From contig NC_048543.1 of the NCBI RefSeq assembly GCF_902806685.2, positions 4,754,106 through 4,818,105 on the forward strand: DNA of 64,000 bases, read 5' to 3'. The position numbers and the translations under genes are program-made. Of the stretch, positions 22,258-35,374 are shown one piece after another. The notes under the pieces were generated by a model. It worked only from the letters and a program-made list of their open reading frames with translations. It made no database searches and was not told the DNA's origin. Every line of letters starts with the position of its first letter. Position 1 is the stretch's first letter. This stretch comes from Maniola hyperantus (Eukaryota; Arthropoda; Insecta; Lepidoptera; Nymphalidae).

Positions 22258-23010
22258 GACGACTTCCCTGCAGGTGTAGTGAACGCTCAGTCTTACAAAT
22301 GAGGGTCTAAGGTTCAATTCCCGGCAGGGGTAATTGTAAAAAACAAAGACATTTAAATCTATATCATATTCGCCGTCCAACGCATCGCCACGGCCGGCCA
22401 ACTACTGAGCACAGGTCTCCTCTCAAAATTAAAAGAGCCGCTAGTTGGTAGGTACTAGGTCGGTATAACCTATAGGTACTGTTGTTAAATCGCAAGATAA
22501 CTTGTCGCCTAAAGCCAAAATATTCTAAAGTACAGTACGCGGCAGAAAATAATGTACATCGACCTTTAGAATGAGATTTCGGCTTTGTAGAGCGTTGTCT
22601 CTGTCACTCATACCCACGAAGTCACCGATGGATCAACGACGTCTGTGCACGAAGTAGAAGTGCTCATAGGTACCTATGTGACGTTTTGTCGGTCTCAAGT
22701 CAAATACAGAGACAGCTCTACAAAACCGCTATCTCTTTCTAAAGGTCGATGTACATTATTTTCTGCCGCGTACTGTATATTTTACTAGCTTATGCTCGCG
22801 ACTTCGTCCGCGTGGACTACACAAATTTCAAACCCCTATTTCACCCAGTTAGGAGTTGAATTTTCAAAAATCCTTTCTTAGCGGATGCCTACGTCATAAT
22901 AGTTATCTGCATGCCAAATTTCAGTCCGATCCGTCCAGTAGTTTGGGCTGTGCGTTGATAGATCAGTCAGTCAGTCAGTCAGGCAGTCACCTTTGCCTTT
23001 TATATATTTT
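22258..23010. repeat. SINE head, M1 MITE and minus-strand H2 Helitron in a row
   Basis: 22258-22340 has a tRNA-like head with box B GGTTCAATTCCCGGC. 22532-22776 is an M1 MITE enlarged by about 55 bp (CGAAGTCACCGATGGATCAA onwards) between its arms, with TACAGTA at the left and TACTGTA at the right. 22785-23010 is a minus-strand H2 Helitron beginning CTAGCTTATGCTCGCGACTT. Confidence 0.65.
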
Positions 23011-23311
23011 ATTATAAAAATCGTTAACAATTATTTGTTGTACCTACCTAATGTACCTAATTAAGATTCCTAAAATAAACACTTATCAATGTTCCAGTGT
23101 CAATAAAATACATAGATAACAAGATAATAATGAAGGTAGGTAGTATAGGTACCTCTACCTACTATAAAACATTTAATAACCAAGTGGATCCAAGGAAGCT
23201 GGAACGATGACAGCCTAGTGGTTAATACGTCGGACGGGGATCGGGGGTTCGATTGCTGGCATGCACCTTCAACTTTTCGGAGTTAAGTACCTACGCGTTT
23301 TAAGCAATTAT

Positions 23312-24071
23312 TTATACTATATTATATAGCTCAATTACCACTCACTCACTGATTGACATAATTGTTCTCCTAGAAAGAGACAGAAAATGATATAATAATG
23401 TATGGGAGATATGTTCAGAAGTGGGATTCGAGTAGGGAAAAATTATGACATTTCAGAAAAACAAGATGGCGGCCGACCTGACTTTTGTAACTTTTTTGTT
23501 TTCCAACCGATTTTGTTACAACTTGCAGGTCTTGCAGATATTAGTAAACGGTTTTTAGAAAAAGTGAAAAAAATTGGAAAAACAAGATGGCGGCCGAGAT
23601 TTTCAAAAAATTTCCTCCTGTGAAATTTTGTATGAAACTTTTTTTTTTCACTTATGGTTTCATATAGAAGACAAAGATTCCTTTAGGGCAACATATGGAG
23701 GGAGCTGATGATTGAGGATTTCGGAGACGGGTGAAGGGCACGCTCAAGGTATTGAAGATAGGTGGGAGGTGCTCGACCAAATGTCATTCGAAACCTCATC
23801 CAATTGCCAAAAATTTAAAAAAAAATTCAAAATTGTGAAAAAAAGATGGCCGCCATACAAATTTCATCGGCGTCCATCTCGGAGGGTATGACAGATGGAA
23901 GAGTGGTTTCTTGGCAAGAGATGATCAGGATCCGAAGGTCTACTCGATGGATGGAAAAAAAATTCAAAATGGCGGATTTTTTTTTTTCATACAAATTTTT
24001 TTTTAATTCAAAATGGCGATTATAGACCTCGAGAGCTGCTTTAGCAGCTCGAGCAGCGAGCAAAATACTAG
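23312..24071 (+). mobile_element. Helitron-like non-autonomous element, tandem unit 1
   Basis: It starts TTATACTATATTATATAGCT followed by CAATTACCACTCACTCACTG and ends ATACTAG at 24071. Just upstream of the end is a hairpin (GAGCTGC, loop TTTA, GCAGCTC), the structure expected near Helitron 3' ends. Phrases such as AAACAAGATGGCGGCCGA and TTCAAAATGGCG recur inside. Its frames are broken and encode nothing recognisable. Confidence 0.6.
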
Positions 24072-24827
24072 TTATACTATATATAGCTCAATTACCACTC
24101 ACTCACTGATTGACATAATTGTTCTCCTAGAAAGAGATAGAAAATGATATAATAATGTATGGGAGATATGTTCAGAAGTGGGATTCGACTAGGGAAAAAT
24201 TATGACATTTCAGAAAAACAAGATGGCGGCCGACCTGACTTTTGTAACTTTTTTGTTTTCCAACCGATTTTGTTACAACTTGCAACAATTGAAGATGTTA
24301 GCAAACGATTTTTAGAAAAAGTGTAAAAAATTGGAAAAACAAGATGGCGGCCGAGATTTTCAAAAAATTTCCTCCTGTAAAATTTTGTATGAAACTTTTT
24401 TTTTCAATCACGGTTTCATATAGAAAACAAAGATTCCTTTAGGGCAACATATGGAGAGAGCTGATGATTGAGGATTTCGGAGACGGGTGAAGGGCACGCT
24501 TTAGGTATCGAAGATAGGTGGGAGGTGCTCGACCAAATGTCATTCGAAACCTCATCCAATTGCCAAAAATTGGAAAAAAAATTTAAAATTCCGAAAAAAA
24601 GATGGCCGCCATACAAATTTCATCGGCGTCCATCTCGGAGGGTATGACAGATGGAAGAGTGGTTTCTTGGCAAGAGATGATCAGGGTCCGAAGGTCTACT
24701 CGTTGGATGGAAAAAAAATTCAAAATGGCGGAATTTATTTTTTCATACAAAATTTTTTATTATTCAAAATGGCCATTATAGACCTCGAGAGCTGCTTTAG
24801 CAGCTCGAGCAGCGAGCAAAATACTAG
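24072..24827 (+). mobile_element. Helitron-like non-autonomous element, tandem unit 2
   Basis: A head-to-tail copy directly after unit 1's CTAG, beginning TTATACTATATATAGCTCAA and ending ATACTAG at 24827, with the same terminal hairpin. By eye it matches unit 1 along its whole length with scattered substitutions (for example ATTCGACTAG versus ATTCGAGTAG) and small indels. Confidence 0.6.
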
Positions 24828-25476
24828 TTAAAATATATATCACTTACTTTGACGGTACCTAAACTAAAACATCGTAAGGAAACCTGCATAAGAGTTCTTC
24901 ATAGTATTCTCAAAGGTGTGTGAAGAATCCGCACTTGGCCAGCGTGGCAGACTATGGCCAAACCGTTCTCATTCTGAGAGGAGGCCTGTGCTCAGTAGTG
25001 AGCCGGCAGTCGATTGATGAAGATGTGGATCCGATATTAGTGATTTCGAGCAAATGTCCCAAGGTTCATTCAAACATCTAGGTATCTATTCAACTCGAAA
25101 AAGTACTATCTACGTTTAGTACCTACCTACCTATTTTATAAAGTTATTATAAACCTATCGTGAATGCAAATCATAGGTATAAATAAGAAAAATACTTATA
25201 TACTTAAAGTAAGTCCCTATATCCCTAATTCTGTAATAAAATCAGGCCAACATTTTGATACCAATGTCAATCCAATCAGAAAACATTGGAAGTAGAGTAG
25301 GTAGGTATAATAAAACCGGTGTTGATTATCAATTCTTGAATACCTACCTAACTCCTAATGTAATAGCGTTTCGCACTGCAGTCGCTTTGCCGCGTCGCAG
25401 TCTTTCGGTCCAGCAGATTATATCAACACCTTCGTCAGGCGCTGTTCATTATTTCAGTGTTAAAAATACAGGAAAA

Positions 25477-28400
25477 ATGTCAGAAGAGTACAGAAATAAC
25501 CCGTCGATTGCAAACTTCGTCGAATATTTACGTATACCAAGCGTGCAACCAAATGTTAATTATGGTAAGCAATATGTAAAATATAAATATGTATGTAATT
25601 AAAATAATATTAGGTATATAATACCTATGTGTGGCTTGTTATGTCATGCTAGCGACCTCTGGTGAATCGGCGCAGCGCGCTGTCGTTTTATAAGCGAAAT
25701 GTTTTGGGTTCGATTCTCAGCCTTTCAAACTCTACACTATTTAAAACTCATTTGTTTTCTGTTTTCGTGTCTATTTTTCTCAGCTAAGTAGGTATGTATT
25801 ATAAAAATATATGCACAATCGTCTTATTAAGATAAATTATCTTATCAGAATCACTGACAAAGTAAGTAGGTAAATACTTTACATTGATACCTACTTGATA
25901 CAATATTATATTGTATTTACGAATGGGTACGCAGATTACCTTTAGTCCGCGACAGGTTGAGATGGCAATCGGGGTATGAGGTGGGGGACGCTCCGCACAC
26001 CCTCATGTCCCCCGTGCTCGCCCGCACCGTGTTAGCGCGGGGGCTGTGCGGGTGTGCGTTCCCTCCCCGATTGCCATTTCAACCTGTCGCGTACCTACTA
26101 TATTTATGTAGTCTCTTAAAACTACGTTTTCTCTGGACGAGCGTATTCACTTTTCCCTAGTGTATGGGAATTATTAAACATACTAAAGGCCGCACTCAGA
26201 GTCGCTTAATCGTTACTTAAGGCATGAATTAGTATAGATAAGGAATGCCTTAAGTAACGATTAAGCAACTCTGAGTGTGGCTGTAAAAGTCGTTATGGGA
26301 TGAGGATGGTAGAGCGGGGGGGTTGGGGTAGGCACAAAGGGAAGCAAGCTTTTTTTGATTTGTTGTAATCTACATTCATCTAAATTATTCATGTTAAAAA
26401 TAAACACATTTAAATATTTACCAAAAAAATTTAAAACGCATAGTTTACGAGACAATGATCTCAAAAATGAAGAAATTTTTCAAAAGAAAAATCGGCACTG
26501 AAAGCGACTGTAGGTATGTTGTGGATAGGTGAGTGAGAGTGTTGACCGCAAAAATATAGAGGCTATAATGATACTTATTATAGACCTATGGCTTAAACCA
26601 GTTACTATAGGTAGCTACGTAGGTAGGTACCTATTGCATCAAAACGCACGCGCTCAATAAATCTAAAGTGAATAATAAGCATTCCATTACTATTTGCCAC
26701 CGACATCCAGGAACACTTAATAATCTCACCGTACTTATATACCCACCCAGTTGGAGAGTCAAGTAACGCCAGAGACCAAAGACAAGTATATCATAGCGGG
26801 AGTCATTCAGCGCATAGGTACAATTAGATGCTGAATTTCATATGCGCAGATGAAGCGACTTAGTATGGTATGTTCCTACTTTGCAGCGAGCTGGACTGAA
26901 AACCTCTGGGGCCGCGTTATAAAATCTAGTCAAACACTCTGCGGAAGCAACGTTAAGATAACGCTTTTTCCTATGAAATGTGCTAAAATTATTTTACGCA
27001 TTTTACTGTGAAGAAATATACTAAAACCAGAATAGACGTAACAATCTTGGAAGTGAGGTAGCCTACCATGACTCTATCATTACAGAATATCGATGTCAAG
27101 TTGGATTTAGGCCTAATGTTTATCCACCTTAAAACAGCCTCCCTAGGGTTTACTGTATACCTACTCGAAAACTTAAACCCTACAAGAGTCCAGCAGTGGA
27201 CGTCTATCGGTTGATGATGATAATGATTAAGTTTAATAATGTGGATAAACGCGGCGGGCACATATTATTTCCGGGCATAAACCCTAAGGTATATACAATT
27301 TTTCATTAAATCTTTAATATCTGGATATTTTTTTCCAAAGTTGATAGGAAGTATTTATAGTTTCATATTAACTGAATCACCTTCACTTAGGTATTTGCAC
27401 TTTCAGATGAATGCCTCAATTTCCTCAAAAGACAGAGTGATGAACTGGGACTCCAGTACAAGGTTTACGAATTGGTACCTCAGAAACCGATCGTCATGTT
27501 GACATGGCTGGGACAGGAACCCTCGCTTCCGGCAATCTTGCTCAATTCACATATGGATGTCGTTCCTGTATTCGAGGTTCGTATATCTACATCTGGATTA
27601 AACTAAGTAGCTTCAGCAAACTGAAATACATTGGGGATTGGGGTTTTCTTGAAAAGAAAAAAATGTGCTTAACTAGGTCCTATCTATTATTTTTAGATTT
27701 CCCAGCAATTTATTCGAACAAAATCTAATAAGAGATCGTTTTCAATCATTATAACATTTTAACTTTGACAATTCATCAATTGACAATAAAGTTGTGGTAT
27801 TTTGTGATTAGGTATGGATTGCTTATATATAATATGTATCACTAATAAACAGAACTACTTAGGTACTTACTTACTTAATACAATTTCAGAATAGTTGGAC
27901 ATACCCACCATTTAGTGGACATATAGACGAGGATGGTAAAATCTTCGCTCGCGGCTCACAAGACATGAAGTGTGTTGGTATCCAATATCTGGAAGCGGTT
28001 CGGAAATTAAAGAGCTCCGGGACTAAGTTAAAGCGAACCCTGCACCTCAGCTTCGTACCTGGTAATACTAAACTCTTCTACTCGGCCCACAACTCTACAA
28101 ACTTCCCTTCGATTTCTTCACACCTCTCTATTCTGTCCTCATCCTCGTCCCTCGTCCTCAGCAACGTCTGAACAATTAAATTAATTGCGGTAGCGTCGAA
28201 TAGTTTGCCTTTGCCACCTTATATCTGGGCAGGTTTACGTTTCCGTCTACAATCGATTTTCCGGCTTGCCACATCAGCACTGAAAATTTTCGAAATCCAA
28301 AAAGAAAACCTTTTTGCCTACATAACGCATAATTAGGTATGCAAAGCATGCAAGGCCGTCGTCGACTGCTGGAGTTTTGCAACATTAGCAAAACTATATC

Positions 28401-31400
28401 AATGGGCAAACCTTTTATCAGAGTTCCTGATTTGCTCTCGAATATTATTATATTAAACTCATATTCTTTTGATTTTTGTTGCACAGAGCACAGATTTGAG
28501 AGTTTATCATTGGACAAAATCTAAACATAATGCCCATTCCAATTAACTCGACTTTTGAGTAGATATACAAGATACAGTATTTACCTTTTTAGACTTTACC
28601 TACAACCCGCGCCAAAAACTTTGCTTGCAAAAGGATAGAGCTAACGTTTTTGTGTTGCTTTGAACAACAAAAGATTTGAGATCAAAGCAAACCTACAGTT
28701 CAAACACATTACCTGATTATGTACCCGATTCTTAGAGGTACGAACCCTCGCCTTAGCCGTTTTTCTCATTATATATTTGTGCCTGGTCAATTTTCACTAC
28801 TTATCTAACAGATGAAGAAATCGGCGGCCATGACGGTATGAAGAAATTCGTTCTCACTGACAGTTTTAGGGCCCTGAACATTGGGTTCGCTTTGGACGAA
28901 GGTATGGCCAATCCTGGGGAAGAGTTTGTCGTATTCAACGGAGAAAGGAGCATTTGGCGTAAGTAATATAATCTATTAGCTAACATAAGTTCAGTTTACC
29001 AAGACACAGCTAGTGTGTCCAGCCAAACAAATCTAAATATATAAAAGGAAAAGGAAAAGGTGACTGACTGACTGACTGACTGATCTATCAACGCACAGCT
29101 CAAACTACAGGACGGATCGGGCTGAAATTTGGCATGCAAAGTAGAGAGTAAAATGAAAAGTAGAGTATTTTCCTCGGTGATAAAGCTGTCTTAGTCTTGG
29201 GTGAACTGAAATCCCTCGCTACACTCAGGACTCGTCTTAAATCCCTCGCTTCGCTCGTGATTTAAGTTTTTAACACCCTCACTACGCTCGGGAGTACACC
29301 TCCAGTCCTTCGTTACGCTCGCGTTTTAAATCGTCACCCGCGACAGAAGACACTGCTTTATCCCCTTGGTTAATAATCTACTAATCTTCATTGCTCGAAA
29401 TAAACTACTATTTATTTATTTTTATAACTCCCAAATCATTTTAGTTGTTTCGTAACATTTTTTGACATTCAATTAAAAACTTTAAGCTAACTTTTTTTTG
29501 TAAATAGAAATCCACGTTATCTGCACTGGCCAGCCCGGTCATGGATCTCTCCTTTTACCAAATACAGCTGGGGAAAAGGTGAGTTAGAAAATAATGATTA
29601 ATGACTAGTATATGATTCCACCTAAGTAATATGTTCAAAAAAGTTATGAACTCGTCAGTAAAATAATTAATTAGACATCTAAATTGATTGTATTGAACAA
29701 ACGTTTACATACTCGATCGAATTATCAATTGCTTACTTAACATAATAATCATGACGTAATAAAATTTTAACATAACAAACACACATTAAAATATGTTATC
29801 GCCTACATAGTACATAAGTACACGACTACCAACTTTTTATTTTTAATTATTTAAGTCTATGTACCATAAAAATTGTAAATACATAATATGAATAAATGTG
29901 TAGCGTATATAATAGCGTAATATAGATATATTTATGCTACGAATAACGGGACGGCATAGTAACGCCACGCAATACAATACCAGTGACGTGCAGAGGGTTC
30001 GAAGTCAGGGTACGCATTAGTTAGCTGTATATCTGTCAGGCTGGACATAATAACTGAGCATTGGGCTATTTTAACTAGCGTAAGAATTTAACCAATGCTT
30101 TTATACCTTTATGACCTGCATGGCACTGCATCTGCCTAAGCTAACAATATTGTGACCAATTATTGCTATTCTTTATAGATATTTTAGGAAACTCAATTAA
30201 TTTTTTTAAAGTGCATAAACGTCTAAGAATTTAATGCTGACCAAGCAGAATTTCTTATATTACCTGCCTAATCAAAAATTAGTGATGTTTAATTAGGTAT
30301 ATTTACCTATTACATATATTATTTGTATAATTTTAAATTTATTTTTAGCTCCGATACATCATTAATAAGTTCATGGACCTGAGAGAAGAACAAAAGAAAA
30401 TTCTCGAAAGCAATCCTAAGTTCACGATTGGAGATGTAACCACAATCAATCTAACCCAAGTGTTTGTAAGTAACTACTTAACTACATTACTTACGTTAGA
30501 GAATATGAAAGCCGCAAAGCTTTGGTATCCTTACTATTACCTCTAGGCACCGAACACTAAACTAGTAGATGCCTTGAAGTAAAATAAAATGAGCGAAAAA
30601 AAAGGTCTGAGTTATCAAACTGCCGAGTTGCGCCAAAGTTTGAAATTCTGTATCTCGAATTTTCGCTTTGTATTTTAAAACATGTAAAAGTTGATTTAAA
30701 AGTTTACTAATTTGTCTTTTCACGCTGCTAACATTAGGTATGAAAAACCTCAAAAATAGATCAGGTGAGTGTCTAACGATAATTTATAAAAAGAACGTTT
30801 TATTTTTAGTTTTGCCACGCTAATACTTACCTTCTTTAAAAAGTTAGGTACAAAACATACTGTTCGTCACCGTATTCCATGAAAATTTTGCAATAGGTAC
30901 CTCTTCCATAGATGTGTAGAGTAAATGTGTAAAGATAAAAGTGTAGAGTTCCAGTCGCATCTAGTACCAATGATGATGACGTAGCCTCTATTATTAATTT
31001 ATATATTTCAGGGTGGTATTCAATCAAACGTGGTTCCGGAAAAATTAACAGCTGTTTTCGATTGCCGTCTAGCTGTTACGGTAAATCATGAAGAATTTGA
31101 AAACATGGTAATTTTCTTAAAATAGTTCTTGCTTTTGATGCTAGAGTTGCCTCATCTGGCTTTCCAAAAAGCTACTAAACGTAATATGAAATTATTAAAA
31201 TTTTAGGTTCAAAGGTGGTGCAAGGAAGCTGGTGACGGAGTAACTTATGACTTTGAACAAAAAAATCCGTGTGTTGAAGTCACGAAAACCGACGATTCTA
31301 ACCCATACTGGATGGCTTTCAAATCTGTAGCTGACGAATTGTAAGTTAGCAACTTTTTGACTCTTACGTAGGTATGTTCTTATTGTAGGTATATGTATGT

Positions 31401-31868
31401 ATATTTCTTACGTAGGTATTTAAGACACACGGCCAGTGTATTCAGCCAAGTTCCTATAAGAACGGCGACGCACTGGCAGTATTTATATTATACAGCTACG
31501 GTTGAAAATACAATATTACTCGAAATATGGTGTTATTTTAATGCTGTAATCGATCACCGAAACAGATTTTTAAGTTTTATTTAATAATAAAAAAGTCCAT
31601 TTACGCCGTAAAAAGTTACGCACTGGTCATACCAATTATTTATCAATGAAAATAATTTTACAGGAAGTTAAAGTTGGATATCAGAATATTTCCTGGCGGT
31701 ACTGACAGCAGATACGTCCGTCGAGTGGGTGTACCGGCCATCGGTTTCTCGCCTATGAACCATACACCTGTTCTCCTTCACGATCACGACGAATTCCTTC
31801 GCGCCGATATTTTCCTGAAAGGCATCGACATTTATGTGAAACTGATTCCAGCTGTAGCGAACGTCTAA
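25477..31868 (+). CDS. ACY1: Aminoacylase-1 (N-acyl-L-amino-acid amidohydrolase, M20 family)
   Basis: Nine exons (25477-25564, 27407-27576, 27890-28061, 28812-28958, 29508-29578, 30349-30465, 31012-31107, 31207-31340, 31664-31868), all GT-AG and in frame, give 399 residues, the usual length. Family role: zinc-dependent cytosolic hydrolysis of N-acyl amino acids. Catalytic elements are all present: SHMDVVP (His78, Asp80), ARGSQDMK (Asp111 bridging metals), DEEIGGHDGM (Glu145 general base, Glu146 ligand), ALDEG (Glu173), GQPGHGS (His204 in the lid domain) and NHTPVLLHDHDEFL near the C-terminus (metal-ligand His). The open frame extends upstream of 25477, but the chosen ATG gives the family's standard N-terminus MSEEYRNNPS. 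An upstream start at 25255 would add 74 residues unlike the family. Candidate poly(A) signals are ATTAAA at 32131 and AATAAA at 32446. Confidence 0.93.
25630..27300. repeat. ACY1 intron 1: SINE head, M3 and M4 MITEs, RTE tail
   Basis: 25640-25725 is tRNA-like (GGGTTCGATTCTCAGC). 25943-26095 is a full M3 foldback with arms TAGTCCGCGACAGGTTGAGA and TTTCAACCTGTCGCGTA. 26187-26283 is a nearly palindromic M4 copy. 27180-27232 is an RTE-type tail (GTCCAGCAGTGGACGTCTAT then TTGATGATGATAATGAT) lying between CTTAAACCCTA and a diverged inverted copy of the flank. The rest of the intron is unremarkable. Confidence 0.6.
29035..29145 (+). mobile_element. Truncated H2 Helitron head in ACY1 intron 4
   Basis: AATATATAAAAGGAAAAGG, then five GACT units, then GCTGAAATTTGGCATGCA, where the family sequence stops. 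What follows (29150-29350) is different DNA with repeated CTCGCT-CGCTCG phrases. Confidence 0.6.
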
Positions 31869-34800
31869 CTTTTATTTTTGTGTCATTGAAATTATACTTA
31901 ATTATAGTGAAACTGATGTTATTATAACAAGTATATGCGAGTTTTAAAACCAAGCCGAAGGTAAGAATATTATAGTCTGTCTAGACTAGTTTCGTACATT
32001 AATATCTTAAAATCCAATCCTCATAAATCAGAAAAGAGAGTTTGAATTATTCAAGATATAAATCAGAGAATACAGGATAATATTAATATTATGATCGTAG
32101 GTAGGTAACTAGGTACAAATTGTTTTAATAATTAAATTAGGAAACAATAAGAATTATTAATTATTTAGTACATTTAATATTATGTATAAATATATGAAAG
32201 ATATTATTATTATTACCACTTACACGTACCTACTGTATACCTTTAGTCTGCAAAAGGTTGAGATGGCAATCGTGGTATGAGGCGGGGGACGCCCTGCACA
32301 CCCCTACACGTCACCCCGCACCCGCGCTCGCTCGCACCGGGTCAGCGCGAGGGCTGTGCGGGTGTGCGGGGCGTTCCCTCCCCGATTGCTATCTCGACCT
32401 GTCGCCGATTTATAGGTACTTGCTGTAATTTACGTGCATTTTCTTAATAAAAATACTTGTAGTTCAATTTCTTTGTTTCATTCGTATTTCGTACCGTCTC
32501 GTCTGAACAATTTTAATGTAATTATTACTACTCAATTCATTGGTTTCGTGGAGTTGTTTAGGTAAACTTTTAGAGATCTCTAGTCTCTAAATAGGTACCA
32601 TAGACTTATTATGTACCTACACAATCTTTTTGTGTTTTACGTACACCTGCGAAATTACGAAATAAATAATTAACCTGCGTAGGTATAAATAAAAATTGCG
32701 GAACCAACAGAGATTGAACCGGCATCCCTCTGGCCACAGAGTACATTATATATACTGGTATAGAGACGTCAGCTAATCTTTCGTAGTGGCGCCATCTGTT
32801 TCTAATTGCAGTAACTATTATATGTAATTTATTTTTAATTTTTTCCGGCCTTGGATACTAGTTTTTTAAGGTCAACTATATAGCTATATGTATAACAGGT
32901 ATAACACGTGTGCAGGTTTGATTCATATATTATTTTTATAGGTAGTGACTTCAAAGAAAATACGAATCAAAAATTATAATCCCGCTTAGGTACACGTCGC
33001 AATATGGCAGAAATTCAGTCTTATTCTTAGTTCGGCCGCATTATTTATTATTTTATACATTGAAAGAAGTACTTTCAGTACTAAAAGTTGAGGTAATAAA
33101 ACAAAACCCGTAATTTATTATTTAAAACTAAATTTTCTTTTTTTCTTTACACATGATTTTTGTACTGCATTCTCTATAGGTATTCGGTTATGTTGAATTT
33201 AGCATGAATTTATAAGTGAATATCCCAGCAGTACACTTGAATGGATGGATCACGGATGCAGTAACACTGCGTAAACAAAAATGTGGCACAAACATGGATG
33301 TCAAGGTTACTATACAAGGTTGCTATAGTACCCTTATTATAAATGCGAAAGTGTGTTTGTTTGTTGGTTTGTCCTCCAATCAAGTCGCAACGTGCAACGG
33401 ATTGACGTGATTTTTTGCATGGGTATACATATAGTCTATGGGTATAGATATATACCTAGAGAGTGAAATATGCAACTTTTTATCCCGGAAAATCAAAGAA
33501 TTCCCTCAGTGTTTATAAAAATCTAATTCCACGCGGATGAAGTCGCGGGCTTCAGCTAGTAGCATAGGAGTAATAGTGTCCTGTGGCTAGTAGCACCTAG
33601 TCGTAAATAAAACTTTTGAGTCGTAGAGATCTTCTTCTTCTTCTTAATTTGCTTTATGGGAAGTCGTAGAGATACCAGACTACAGTGCGACAAGGCTCTC
33701 TTGCCACTTGATTGACATTGACAGGGGGGCGCTATTGGAGAACAAAGGCTTAGAATATTCAAACAAGAACAAAGGGGACACTTGACGGCACCGTTAGTTC
33801 CGATTTCGCCACGCGCCAAGATAGCCTTGTCGCACCGTAATTTATTTTTGATAAAACGCCATCTAGTTCTAATTGCACAAACTAAAATGATGGAGATTTT
33901 TTATACTAAACAACATTAGTTCTATCTGTTAAGGCCCTGCCTCTGGCTATTGATCTTTCCGTATGTAAAAAGTACTCTGTGTATTGATCCCATCGATCGG
34001 TCCATTCCACAGAGTAGGTACTTTTACATAGTCCCTCACCATACTATCAACTATGACCATACTAACCAGCTAAGCGACAGGTAGTGACATCTATTAGCGC
34101 ACGCACATTAAAGTGTAAAGCGGCCCGGCCGGGCACAGGATAGCTTCCTTGGATGAATGATAGCTTCCTTCAGACTTCCTTTAGAGCGAGAGGTTGGACC
34201 CCAGTGGTGTCCGAGCTCTCGCTCTAATTGCGGAGCACAAAACACTATCGGGAGTCATAGGATCCATCCACAGGATCCATCTTTATGAATTCATGGGTGC
34301 ACATCTGACGTTTTATCTTGGCTCTCAGTCTCAAAATAATTAAAAGTTTTCAAAAAAATTTATGTAATCCAATCAGAACAAGTACCATATATACCTCTAT
34401 ACCTCTAATATATATATACCTACCTAAATCTGTGCTGTGAATCCAATTTTTAGATACAACAAGACGACAAGGCTATTTTGGCACATTGATAGAGGGGGGG
34501 GGGGGGGGTAGTTGTAGAACAAAGGTTGCCAGCAATTAAAATCTCCTCAATTTTACGTAATATTTATAGTATTTATTGTATTTTCATTTGAATCATTTGA
34601 ATCTAAAAATAAATGTTGAAAAATGCTAAAAGATGCAGACACATTAACTATGCTGTATATGTTATCAGGATATATCGTGGTGTTATGTACATGATATGGA
34701 ATGACTAATATTTTAATAAAAACAGTGAATTTCAGATTTTTTAACTTAGAAACACCGCACATAATGCGATCCCAAGATATGTGTGCAAAAATGAAACACG

Positions 34801-35122
34801 GACAAAACATTGTTCAACATCGAAGTAACTATTTGAGTTCTACTTATTAGAAATCTCTGTGACAATGATATTAATAAGTAACTAGATTATTTTTCGTTTC
34901 CATTTTAACATAGTTACTAGTGAATATGTACCTAGTTACCTGTATTTTTAATAATTATTATAATAAGCAAATACTTGGACGATCGTCCAAGAGCAAATAC
35001 GAAAATTTCATGTTTCTTTTTTAAAAATACGGAAATCTGAAGTACCTATTAAATATGGCAATTCTATCAAGCTTGGTGGCAGCACTGCTCGTCTGTCAAA
35101 TTTGAAAAATAAGTAAATACTG
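31869..35122. repeat. ACY1-ZAD intergenic region with M3, Lep1 and M5 elements
   Basis: 32243-32413 is a full M3 foldback. 33327-33559 is a plus-strand Lep1-like Helitron ending GGGCTTCAGCTAG. 33681-33840 is foldback family M5 (TACAGTGCGACAAGGCTCTC at left, GATAGCCTTGTCGCACCGTA at right). 34459-34530 is a degraded M5 half containing a 15-base G run at 34494-34508. No host exon is recognised. The minus-strand frames at 33556-33819 and 34553-34810 have no family features. Confidence 0.55.
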
Positions 35123-35270
35123 AGGCCGATTCTCTTGTACACAATCTCTAAACTAAACTAAATTGACAGGTCTAAATCTAGTGCCATCCTTTTCCGCAAA
35201 CAACATTATGAAAGGGATAGCAATAGATTTAGACGTGCCATTATAGTTTAGTTTAGGGATTGTGCTTAAT
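35123..35270. mobile_element. Foldback MITE, family M6 (ACACAATCTCTAAACTAAAC)
   Basis: Left arm TACACAATCTCTAAACTAAA and right arm TTTAGTTTAGGGATTGTGCT. The inner parts TCTAAATCTAGTGCCATCC and GGATAGCAATAGATTTAGAC also mirror each other. Another copy is at 48052-48211 and a left fragment at about 60635-60675. It sits about 100 bp upstream of the ZAD-gene start codon. Confidence 0.7.
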
Positions 35271-35374
35271 AACGCTTAACCACCGACCAGAAATAAAAGC
35301 GCTTAACGCCGCTGGCTTAGCTGGCTGAGTGTTAACTGTAAATGCAAAATAAATGGCAATAAAGCTGATCCACA

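Larger units (their letters stand above)
23204..25024 (+). mobile_element. GATGAT SINE interrupted by tandem Helitron-like elements
   Basis: The SINE head (GATGACAGCCTAGTGGTTAA, then GGGTTCGATTGCTGGCATGC) runs to about 23311. It resumes at 24828 with TATATATCACTTACTTTGAC and finishes with GTAGTGAGCCGGCAGTCGAT near 25013. The continuity of the two halves with intact SINE copies elsewhere in the window shows that the tandem element inserted after the SINE. Confidence 0.7.

Noticed and set aside
25255..25476. Upstream in-frame ATG for ACY1 adding 74 residues
   Set aside because: The added part has no family counterpart, whereas the ATG at 25477 gives the standard aminoacylase N-terminus. A targeting extension cannot be fully excluded.
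28176..28517. 113-codon minus-strand frame in ACY1 intron 3
   Set aside because: No recognised domain, no splice partners, and it lies inside another gene's intron.
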